Below are positions 46,837 through 54,717 of a stretch of 54,717 bases of DNA, piece after piece (position 1 is the first letter of the stretch; each line of letters opens with the position of its first letter). The DNA comes from Betaproteobacteria bacterium (lineage in GTDB: Bacteria > Pseudomonadota > Gammaproteobacteria > Burkholderiales > SG8-39). The stretch covers positions 1 to 54,717 of the forward strand of contig CANKMT010000028.1 of the NCBI GenBank assembly GCA_947482825.1, given 5' to 3'. A program made the position numbers and the translations under genes. The notes beneath the pieces were generated by a model. The model made no database searches and was not told the DNA's origin. It worked only from the letters and a program-made list of their open reading frames with translations.

Positions 46837-48249
46837 TCAGGATGAGTAATACATGTCGAACTCAACCGGGTGAGTCGTCATCCGGAAGCGCGTGACCTCG
46901 TTCATCTTCAGCTCGATGTAGGCGTCGATGAAATCGTCGGAGAACACGCCGCCTTTAGTGAGGAATGCGCGATCGGCGTCGAGGTTTTCCAGCGCCTGGT
47001 CGAGCGACGAGCAAACGTTCGGCACCTTTTTCGCCTCTTCCGGCGGCAGATCGTAGAGGTTTTTGTCGATCGGGTCGCCGGGATGGATCTTGTTCTGGAC
47101 GCCGTCAAGACCGGCCATCAGCAGCGCTGCGAACGCCATGTAGGAGTTTGCCGTCGGGTCCGGGAAGCGGACCTCGACGCGCCTTGCCTTCGGGCTGTTC
47201 ACGAACGGGATGCGGCATGAAGCCGACCGGTTGCGTGCCGAGTACGCAAGGTTGATCGGCGCCTCGAACCCGGGAACCAGGCGCTTATAGCTGTTGGTAC
47301 CGGGGTTGGTGATCGCGTTGAGCGCCTTCGCATGCTTGATGATGCCGCCGATGTAATACAGCGCGAACTCCGAGAGGCCCGCATAGCCGTTGCCGGCAAA
47401 CAAGTTTTCGCCGCCCTTCCAGACCGACTGGTGCACATGCATGCCCGACCCGTTGTCGCCGACGACGGGCTTGGGCATGAAAGTGGCCGTCTTTCCGTAC
47501 GAGGCGGCAACGTTCCAGACGGTGTACTTCAGAATCTGCATCCAGTCTGCGCGCTGCACGAGTGGCGCGAACTTCGTGCCGATCTCGCACTGACCCGGCG
47601 CCGCGACTTCGTGGTGATGCACTTCGACCTCAACGCCCTGCTGTTCGAGCGCGATGCACATCGCGTTGCGGATATCCTGCAGCGTATCGGCCGGGGGGAC
47701 AGGAAAGTAACCGCCCTTGACCGGCGCGCGGTGCCCCATGTTGCCTGACTCATAGTCGATGCTCGATGACCATGGGGCCTCTTCCGAGCGAATCTTCACT
47801 GCGCAACCTGACATGTCCACATGCCAGGTCACACCATCGAACACGAAGAACTCCGGCTCGGGGCCGAAATACGCCGTATCACCCAGGCCGGAAGACTTGA
47901 GATAGGCCTCGGCGCGTTTGGCAATCCCGCGCGGGCAGCGGTCATAGGGCTTGCCGTCGGAAGGCTCGACCACGTCGCACGAGATATTGAGCACAGCCTC
48001 GTCGGTGAACGGGTCCAGCCGCGCGCTGTCGGGATCCGGCATCAGGAGCATGTCCGACGCCTGGATGCCTTTCCAGCCAGCAATCGACGATCCGTCGAAA
48101 GCATGGCCGGACTCGAATTTGTCCATGGTGAAATATCTGGCCGGCACGGACACGTGCTGTTCTTTACCGAGCGTGTCGGTGAAACGGAAGTCGACGAACT
48201 TGACCTCCTTCTCCTTGGCCAACTTCAATACATCGGCTGCCGATGGCAT
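46837..48249 (-). CDS. glnA: Glutamine synthetase, type I
   Basis: A 470-residue GSI. Visible motifs are '[31 protein letters not shown]' (N-terminal beta-grasp), '[12 protein letters not shown]', '[12 protein letters not shown]', 'GQCEIGTKF', '[19 protein letters not shown]' (metal and ATP site), '[34 protein letters not shown]', and the adenylylation loop '[10 protein letters not shown]' near residue 400. The Tyr in that loop implies control by GlnE. It fixes ammonia to glutamate. The ATG has AGGAG 6 nt upstream. Transcription probably uses the sigma-54 site at 48311-48326. Confidence 0.97.
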   Translation of the reverse strand: MPSAADVLKLAKEKEVKFVDFRFTDTLGKEQHVSVPARYFTMDKFESGHAFDGSSIAGWKGIQASDMLLMPDPDSARLDPFTDEAVLNISCDVVEPSDGKPYDRCPRGIAKRAEAYLKSSGLGDTAYFGPEPEFFVFDGVTWHVDMSGCAVKIRSEEAPWSSSIDYESGNMGHRAPVKGGYFPVPPADTLQDIRNAMCIALEQQGVEVEVHHHEVAAPGQCEIGTKFAPLVQRADWMQILKYTVWNVAASYGKTATFMPKPVVGDNGSGMHVHQSVWKGGENLFAGNGYAGLSEFALYYIGGIIKHAKALNAITNPGTNSYKRLVPGFEAPINLAYSARNRSASCRIPFVNSPKARRVEVRFPDPTANSYMAFAALLMAGLDGVQNKIHPGDPIDKNLYDLPPEEAKKVPNVCSSLDQALENLDADRAFLTKGGVFSDDFIDAYIELKMNEVTRFRMTTHPVEFDMYYSS

Positions 48250-48310
48250 TTAACTCTCCTGAAGAAGCGTATAAGAAGCGGAACCGGCTGCTGGCCGGAC
48301 GACGGAATCG

Positions 48311-48326
48311 AGCAGTTTCCATGCCA
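48311..48326 (-). promoter_or_regulatory. Predicted sigma-54 promoter of glnA
   Basis: On the minus strand this reads TGGCATGGAAACTGCT. It matches the sigma-54 consensus TGGCAC-N5-TTGCA/T at 9 of 11 fixed positions and keeps both the GG and GC with correct spacing. It lies 62 bp upstream of the glnA ATG, leaving a leader of about 50 nt. Confidence 0.65.
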
Positions 48327-48389
48327 AACAGAAAACGGGGTCCGTTCCCTGCTTGCCAAGAGCCCCGGACGAATTCTACAGAAAGAAAA

Positions 48390-48436
48390 CGCACCGTTTC
48401 AATGCGCCCCGGATCCAATTGCACCGCTATGGGGCG
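48390..48436 (-). promoter_or_regulatory. Two candidate NtrC sites upstream of glnA
   Basis: cgcaccgtttcaatgcg (48390-48406) and tgcaccgctatggggcg (48420-48436) are partial matches to TGCAC-N7-GTGCA. They lie 30 bp apart (centre to centre), about 100 and 130 bp upstream of the expected transcription start. Spacing and distance resemble the two enhancer sites of enterobacterial glnA, though the right half-sites are weak. Confidence 0.4.
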
Positions 48437-48511
48437 CGCCACGCGCCAGCCCGCGCACCCGCGCCGCATGCTGGGGCCCCCGCCTATAATTGCACCCCCA
48501 AAAGGATGCCC

Positions 48512-48958
48512 ATGACTGATCCCGATTCCATCGTCAAAATCGCGCGCCAGCGTGCGGTAGAACTCAAGCTTCCCTACGCTGGCGCCCTCCTGCCGCAGGA
48601 GGCGAACCTGCTCCTGGGGTCGGGCGCGATGCTGGTCGACGTGCGGACCAAAGCCGAGCTCGAGTGGGTCGGGCGGGTGCCCGGGTCTGTCGCGATCGAG
48701 TGGAATACCTGGCCGGGCGGAAAACAGAACCCGGACTTCGTCCTCCAGCTGGAGAGCCAGCTCGGCAAGGACACGCGCGTAATGTTCCTTTGCCGTTCCG
48801 GTGGACGCTCGCACAGCGCAGCCGCAGCGGCAGCGAAAGCGGGATATGCCGAGGCCTTCAACGTGCTAGAAGGATTCGAGGGCGACAAGAATTCTGAAGG
48901 ACATCGCAACACTTCGGGTGGATGGCGGGTAGCCGGCCTCCCTTGGATTCAGGGCTAG
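48512..48958 (+). CDS. Rhodanese-like sulfurtransferase domain protein
   Basis: A 148-residue single-domain rhodanese with the active-site cysteine C94 in FLCRSGGRS and the CH2A-like '[25 protein letters not shown]'. Family members carry a persulfide on the Cys and pass sulfur to acceptors such as thiol or cyanide. The ATG at 48512 is preferred to one at 48506 because AAAGG lies about 7 nt before it. It is divergent from glnA, and its stop overlaps the uppP stop by 4 bp in convergent fashion. Confidence 0.88.
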   Translation: MTDPDSIVKIARQRAVELKLPYAGALLPQEANLLLGSGAMLVDVRTKAELEWVGRVPGSVAIEWNTWPGGKQNPDFVLQLESQLGKDTRVMFLCRSGGRSHSAAAAAAKAGYAEAFNVLEGFEGDKNSEGHRNTSGGWRVAGLPWIQG

Positions 48959-49779
48959 ACCACCGACCAGGTCACCATGCCGGTATAAGCGGTCAGCAGC
49001 ACCGCGCCTCCGAACAGGATCCGGTACCACGCAAACACCGTGAAGTCGTGGGTCGTGATGTAGCGAAGCAGCCAGCGCACGCAGAGAAACGCGGACGCGA
49101 ACGCGGTGACGCCGCCTACGGCGAACAGGCCAATGTCGTCCGCGCTCAGCAAGGCGCGATTCTTGAACAGGTCGTAGGCACCCGCAGCAATCAGCGTCGG
49201 CACGGCCAGAAAGAAGGAAAACTCGGTCGCCGCGCGGCGGGACAGGCCGAACAACATGCCGCCAACGATCGTCGCTCCCGATCGCGAAGTGCCGGGAATG
49301 AGCGCAAACGCCTGCGCGACGCCGACCTTGAGGGCGTCTTTCCAGTCCATGTCATCGACACTTTCGACCCTGACCTTCCCGGGCCGCCGCTCGATCCACA
49401 GGATGACGAGACCACCGATGACGAACGCGAGCGCCACCGGCACCGGCTTGAAGAGGTAGCCCTTGATTATTTTCCCGAAAGCCAGCCCCAGCACCGCGGC
49501 AGGCATGAAGGCAACCGCAAGGTTGACCACGAACCGCCTTGCTGCCGGATCGATAAGGAGGCTGGAAAATACCTTCAGGAATCGGGCCCGGTACTCCCAG
49601 ATGATTGCGAACATGGCCCCAGTCTGGATGACGATGTGGAAAACCTTGGCGCGGTCATCATTGAAGCCGAGCAAGTCGCCGGCAAGGATCAGGTGACCGG
49701 TGCTCGAGATAGGAAGGAATTCCGTAAGCCCTTCCACAACCCCGAGGACCAGCGCGCAAACCAGGTCGTGCAGGCTCAT
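48955..49779 (-). CDS. uppP: Undecaprenyl-diphosphatase (UppP/BacA)
   Basis: A 274-residue membrane enzyme that recycles undecaprenyl diphosphate for cell-wall synthesis and gives bacitracin resistance. Both active-site motifs are present: '[24 protein letters not shown]' near the N-terminus and '[16 protein letters not shown]' in the middle, with about eight hydrophobic segments. The ATG overlaps the stop of the upstream kinase-like ORF by 4 bp, suggesting translational coupling even though that ORF looks decayed. Confidence 0.95.
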   Translation of the reverse strand: MSLHDLVCALVLGVVEGLTEFLPISSTGHLILAGDLLGFNDDRAKVFHIVIQTGAMFAIIWEYRARFLKVFSSLLIDPAARRFVVNLAVAFMPAAVLGLAFGKIIKGYLFKPVPVALAFVIGGLVILWIERRPGKVRVESVDDMDWKDALKVGVAQAFALIPGTSRSGATIVGGMLFGLSRRAATEFSFFLAVPTLIAAGAYDLFKNRALLSADDIGLFAVGGVTAFASAFLCVRWLLRYITTHDFTVFAWYRILFGGAVLLTAYTGMVTWSVV

Positions 49780-50207
49780 GTTTCGGCCGAGAGCCCGGTG
49801 AGCTTCTTGTTGGCGGCGGACAGCCGCTCGATGAGGATGAAGAACCCGTCGCCCCGGTCTCCCTCACGGATCGACAGCCGGTTCGCAGGCCTATGGTCCC
49901 AGGCCGAAATGTGCAGCCAGATTTCCACATCGCGGAAGAGCGCCGCGAGATCCTTCCCGAACTCGACCCAGTTCTGGTATTGCTGCGCCACATCCTTCTG
50001 CTTTGCACGCTCCGCAATGGCTTCGATTGCCCTTGAAAGGTTCTGGCGCATCGAGGAAAGTCCCAGCGCGGCGTGGTTGAAGATCTTGATTGCAACGTCG
50101 CGCTCGGAGCAAGTGTCCCGAGCGCGGTAAACCGAGCTCGTGGCGCCGCGCCCGAGTTCCCCCTGGATGAGGTACTTGCCGATCGAAGCCGGCACATGCG
50201 TGAACAT
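49776..50207 (-). CDS. Eroded Ser/Thr kinase-cNMP-binding fusion (internally deleted)
   Basis: A 143-residue ORF. Residues 8-43 are a typical start of a eukaryotic-like Ser/Thr kinase: '[23 protein letters not shown]' with the glycine-rich loop, and 'DVAIKIF' with the ATP lysine. The catalytic loop, DFG and C-lobe, about 200 residues, are missing. The next part, '[15 protein letters not shown]' and '[14 protein letters not shown]', resembles the linker before the cNMP-binding domain of such kinases. '[15 protein letters not shown]' resembles the start of that cNMP domain, which then stops short. So only pieces of N-lobe, linker and cNBD survive, in frame. It could be a remnant or a short decoy protein. 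Its stop overlaps uppP by 4 bp. Confidence 0.6.
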   Translation of the reverse strand: MFTHVPASIGKYLIQGELGRGATSSVYRARDTCSERDVAIKIFNHAALGLSSMRQNLSRAIEAIAERAKQKDVAQQYQNWVEFGKDLAALFRDVEIWLHISAWDHRPANRLSIREGDRGDGFFILIERLSAANKKLTGLSAET

Positions 50208-50218
50208 CCGAGTTCCGG

Positions 50219-52144
<1,926 letters not shown>

Positions 52145-52194
52145 CTATGCATCGCAGGGAGCCCATGGGTCGCCCGCCATCCGGCACGAGCGGC

Positions 52195-52281
52195 CAACGC
52201 TTCCCTGCGGCGGCATTACCCGCATCAGGTTCGAAGGGTCTTTCTCACCCGGGGAGAATTCCCCAGGACCCCTACGCTGAC
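52195..52281 (-). promoter_or_regulatory. TPP riboswitch (THI box) upstream of thiC
   Basis: On the minus strand the leader reads ...AGGGGTCCTGGGG... GTGAGAAAGACCCTTCGAACC, then TGATGCGGGTAATGCC and CGCAGGGA. It contains the conserved TPP-sensing core (the (C/G)TGAGA helix loop, 'ACCCTTCGAACCTGAT', 'GGGTAATGCC' and the closing 'AGGGA'). It lies 62-150 bp upstream of the thiC ATG. Thiamine diphosphate should switch off thiC expression, most likely by hiding the ribosome binding site. Confidence 0.92.
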
Positions 52282-52366
52282 ATGCCTCGATTATAGGAGC
52301 CTCCCCCTTATTTCGGTGAATGTCGCACCGCAGCACGTTGACATGAAGAGGCTCCTTCCGTATATT

Positions 52367-52380
52367 ACTGACTGGTCAGT
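52367..52380. promoter_or_regulatory. TetR-type palindromic operator candidate
   Basis: actgactggtcagt is a perfect 6+2+6 palindrome ending 11 bp before the TetR-family ATG. It resembles the TGACTGACxGGTCAGTCA type of TetR operators. Probable autoregulation. Confidence 0.6.
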
Positions 52381-52391
52381 CATATCTTGAG

Positions 52392-53057
52392 ATGATGGCA
52401 TCCCAGTCCACGGCTAAGCCGGAACCGCGTTGGGTCCGGCGCAAAGACGCGCGCCCTGAAGAAATCACGGCCGCCGCTTTGACCTTGTTCGTCCAGCGCG
52501 GATACGCGAACACCCGGCTGGAGGACGTCGCGAGACTTTCCGGCGTCAGCAAGGGCACGTTGTATCTTTACTTCGCCAACAAGGAAGACCTTTTCAAGGC
52601 GGTCGTCCGTGAAGGCCTGGTTTCGCCAATCGCGGAAGTGCGCGGCCTGATCGACCAGTACGAAGGATCCGCGTTCGACCTCCTGCGGATGGTGCTCCAC
52701 GGCTGGTGGCAACGGATCGGGTCGACACCGGTCTCAGGCATACCGAAACTGATTCTGGCCGAAGCGCGGAACTTCCCGGAGATCGCGAAGTTTTACCTGG
52801 ATGAAGTCGTGCGCCCCGGGCTCGAGGCGATCGTCGGGATCATCGAGCGCGGAATACGAGCCGGCGAATTCCGAAGCGTGGACTCGCGGCACGTCGCCCA
52901 CCTCGTTTTTGCGCCGACGCTGCTCATTGCATGCTGGTGCAATTCTCTTGCGCCGTTCGACCCACAGGGCATGGAACCCCTCCGAGTTATCGACGAGCAC
53001 CTGGAGATGCTCCGGCGCGGACTTGCGCCCGAAAGCACCTCCTCACAGGACAGATAA
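52392..53057 (+). CDS. TetR/AcrR family regulator of the RND pump
   Basis: A 221-residue regulator with an N-terminal TetR helix-turn-helix ('EEITAAALTLFVQRGYANTR', 'VARLSGVSKGTLYLYFANKEDLF') at about 20-70. A C-terminal ligand-binding domain of the TetR_C type includes 'RNFPEIAKFYLDEVVRPGLEAIVGIIERGI'. It stands 4 bp before an RND adaptor gene, so it most likely represses the pump and itself, releasing on binding a drug-like ligand. ATG at 52392 or 52395. Confidence 0.9.
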   Translation: MMASQSTAKPEPRWVRRKDARPEEITAAALTLFVQRGYANTRLEDVARLSGVSKGTLYLYFANKEDLFKAVVREGLVSPIAEVRGLIDQYEGSAFDLLRMVLHGWWQRIGSTPVSGIPKLILAEARNFPEIAKFYLDEVVRPGLEAIVGIIERGIRAGEFRSVDSRHVAHLVFAPTLLIACWCNSLAPFDPQGMEPLRVIDEHLEMLRRGLAPESTSSQDR

Positions 53058-53061
53058 GGCC

Positions 53062-54219
53062 ATGCGCAACCCTCCTTCGCGTCGCACCGTTTTTAGCGTC
53101 CTGGTCCTTGCCGTCATCGTGCTCGGTGCGGTTGCGGGCATGGGTGTTCTTAGGAATCGGACTGTCGACGCCAAAGCCGCTTCGGTTGCCAAGGTTTCGG
53201 CCCTGGAGTTCGTGCCTGAAGACCTGTACACGACGAAGCAGGAAACCATGGTCCGCACCTTGCCAGTGACGGGGACCCTCATGGCGCTGACGACTGCGAC
53301 GGTGAAGGCCAAGGTCGCGGGTGAATTGGTCGAGGTTGCCTTTCGCGAAGGCCAACCTGTCCGGCAGGGACAAGTGCTCGCCCGAATAGACCAGACGGAA
53401 GTGCAGGCCCGGGTTGCGGCGCGTTCTGCCGACGTTGCTGTGGCTCGCGCCCAACTGCAGCTTGCCGAAAAGAACCGGGCGATGCAGAAGGCTCTACTCG
53501 ACAGGAATTTCATTTCTCAAAATGCCTTCGACACTACGCAATCCGGGTATGACGTGGCGCTAGCACGCCTGCGTCTGGCCGAGGCGGACCTGGTCTCGGC
53601 ACAAAAGATGCTTGGCGACTCCACATCGATTGCGCCATTCTCCGGAATCGTTTCGGAACGCTACGCGCAGCCGGGCGAACGCGTGCCGCTGGACGCAAAG
53701 TTGATTTCGATCGTGGACCTCTCGGTGCTCACGCTCGAAGCGTCGGTACCCGCCTCTTCGATCGCCCAGGTCCGGATCGGGCAGCCGCTGGAGTTTCGAG
53801 TTGACGGCTTTGGAGAGCGGCGTTTTGCCGGCCGCATCGACCGGATGAACCCGGCAACCGCGACGGGATCACGATCCATCAGCATCTACGCCGTAATCGA
53901 GAACAAGGACGGCTTGCTGCGCGGCGGGTTGTTTGCACAAGGTGATCTCACCCTCGAGCGGATCGAGAATGTCGTGGTCGTGCCGGCTTCTGCCGTGCGC
54001 GAAGACATCGGCCAGACTTACGTTTACGCAATCGAGAACGGCTTCGTGCGCAAAAAGCAGGTCAGGATAGGACAGGCCGATTCGCACGGGACCCTGCAGG
54101 TGCTGTCCGGACTCGCGGCGGGGGACCGTATTGTGAAGAGCAACCTCGGCCAATTGCGCAACGAATCCCCGGCCGTGATCCGCAACCAAGCCGCCCCCGC
54201 TTCGCCTTCAGGGAAATAG
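53062..54219 (+). CDS. RND efflux periplasmic adaptor (membrane fusion protein)
   Basis: A 385-residue adaptor of the HlyD/MFP family. It has an N-terminal membrane anchor (residues 10-30), a biotinyl-lipoyl-like part ('VKAKVAGELVEVAFREGQPVRQGQVLARID'), and a helical hairpin ('ARVAARSADVAVARAQLQLA', 'ARLRLAEADLVSAQKML'). The second lipoyl half reads 'IAPFSGIVSERYAQPGERV' and beta-barrel and membrane-proximal parts follow ('VVVVPASAVREDIGQTYVYAIENG'). It bridges the inner-membrane RND pump to an outer-membrane channel, which is not in the window. The ATG follows AAGG closely. Confidence 0.9.
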   Translation: MRNPPSRRTVFSVLVLAVIVLGAVAGMGVLRNRTVDAKAASVAKVSALEFVPEDLYTTKQETMVRTLPVTGTLMALTTATVKAKVAGELVEVAFREGQPVRQGQVLARIDQTEVQARVAARSADVAVARAQLQLAEKNRAMQKALLDRNFISQNAFDTTQSGYDVALARLRLAEADLVSAQKMLGDSTSIAPFSGIVSERYAQPGERVPLDAKLISIVDLSVLTLEASVPASSIAQVRIGQPLEFRVDGFGERRFAGRIDRMNPATATGSRSISIYAVIENKDGLLRGGLFAQGDLTLERIENVVVVPASAVREDIGQTYVYAIENGFVRKKQVRIGQADSHGTLQVLSGLAAGDRIVKSNLGQLRNESPAVIRNQAAPASPSGK

Positions 54220-54228
54220 GCGGCCACC

Positions 54229-54717
54229 ATGTGGTTCACGCGCGTCAGCATCCAGAATCCAGTATTCGCAACCATGATGATGGCGGCGCTCCTCGTGCTC
54301 GGGCTGTTTTCGTACAACCGCCTTCCGGTCGAACAGTTTCCCGACGTGAGTTTTCCGGTGATCGTGGTCCAGACCGGGTATCCCGGCGCTTCGCCCGAAA
54401 ACGTCGAGGAGGAGGTCACACGTAAAGTCGAAGAGTCCGTCAACACAATCAGCGGTATCAAGACCCTTTCCTCCCGCTCGTATGAGGGCCTGTCGGTCGT
54501 CATCATCGAGTTCGACCTCAACATCGAGCCGAAGATCGCCGCGCAAGACGTCCGTGAAAAAATCGCAATCCTGAAGCCGGTATTTCGCGACGAAATCAAG
54601 GAACCGCGGATTTCGCGCTTCAATCCGGACGACTATCCGATCGTCTCGGTCTCAGTGACGGCCCCGGGCCGCAGCCTGCGCGAACTCTCGACGCTTGCCG
54701 ACCAGGTCATCAAGAAG
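54229..54717 (+). CDS. RND efflux transporter permease, N-terminal part (runs off the window)
   Basis: The first 163 residues of an AcrB/MexF-type RND pump. Recognisable are the first transmembrane helix 'VFATMMMAALLVLGLFSYNRLPVEQFPDV', and the porter domain start 'TGYPGASPENVEEEVTRKVEESVNTISGIKTLSS' and 'AAQDVREKIA'. The ATG at 54229 is 9 bp after the adaptor stop. The gene continues beyond 54717, so completeness and catalytic residues in the fourth helix cannot be checked. Confidence 0.92.
   Translation, partial: MWFTRVSIQNPVFATMMMAALLVLGLFSYNRLPVEQFPDVSFPVIVVQTGYPGASPENVEEEVTRKVEESVNTISGIKTLSSRSYEGLSVVIIEFDLNIEPKIAAQDVREKIAILKPVFRDEIKEPRISRFNPDDYPIVSVSVTAPGRSLRELSTLADQVIKK

Noticed and set aside
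52195..52281. tRNA-like 'GGTTCGAAGG' signal in the thiC leader
   Set aside because: It is part of the conserved TPP riboswitch core; no cloverleaf can be drawn.

Overview
The window is GC-rich chromosomal DNA from a Gram-negative bacterium, most likely a betaproteobacterium of the Burkholderiales type. The basis is a Bug-family (TctC-like) periplasmic binding protein, an aceE-aceF-lpdA operon whose E3 carries its own lipoyl domain, an argA-yggX pair, and a glnA / DUF4124 / ntrB / ntrC block. Genus cannot be fixed from the sequence alone. No tRNA, rRNA or CRISPR array was seen.

Layout. (1) 1-560: tail of an IS transposase, a 13-bp triplicated repeat and a cut-off gene start. (2) 557-4907: nitrogen-compound catabolism (omega-aminotransferase, carbamoylase/beta-ureidopropionase-like hydrolase, AtzG-like small subunit and AtzE-like amidase). 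(3) 5160-9722: secreted beta/gamma-crystallin protein, Bug protein, flavin monooxygenase-like protein coupled to an internally deleted RraA-like ORF, and a methyltransferase. (4) 9742-14744: four tightly packed minus-strand genes (DUF2855, RlmK-like methyltransferase, TPR-methyltransferase, SDR). (5) 14860-17083: YgiB-like lipoprotein, YgiC-like ATP-grasp ligase, DUF350 membrane protein, and a small Lys-rich protein, closed by a perfect bidirectional terminator. (6) 17166-27225: a sugar-acid catabolic and uptake locus. FAH hydrolase and SDR face a GntR/FadR regulator, a complete sugar ABC importer, a second SDR, a UxaA/GarD-type dehydratase and an RraA-like protein. A dead TRAP permease fragment lies inside, and a tandem operator lies in the divergent promoter. 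(7) 27237-31465: small secreted proteins, DUF4126 membrane protein, rsmE, argA, yggX. (8) 31495-41915: rpiA, the pyruvate dehydrogenase operon, and divergent folD-prlC-xthA. (9) 41981-48249: aceB, ntrC, ntrB, a DUF4124 protein and glnA with a predicted sigma-54 promoter and two upstream NtrC-like sites. (10) 48512-52281: rhodanese, uppP, an eroded Ser/Thr kinase-cNMP fusion, thiC and its TPP riboswitch. (11) 52392-end: TetR regulator and an RND efflux pair running off the window.

How it works together. Region 6 can be read as one pathway: ABC uptake of a sugar or sugar acid, oxidation or dehydration to a 2-keto-3-deoxy acid, oxidation to a 2,4-diketo acid by the 18 kb SDR, and hydrolytic cleavage to pyruvate plus a short hydroxy acid by the FAH protein. 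The FadR-like regulator probably binds two 17-bp direct repeats. Region 2 looks like the end of reductive pyrimidine or ureido-compound breakdown, with ammonia assimilation under NtrBC/GlnA in region 9. A recurring oddity is in-frame internal deletion: an RraA-like gene, a DctM permease and a kinase-cNBD gene have each lost their middle while keeping recognisable ends.
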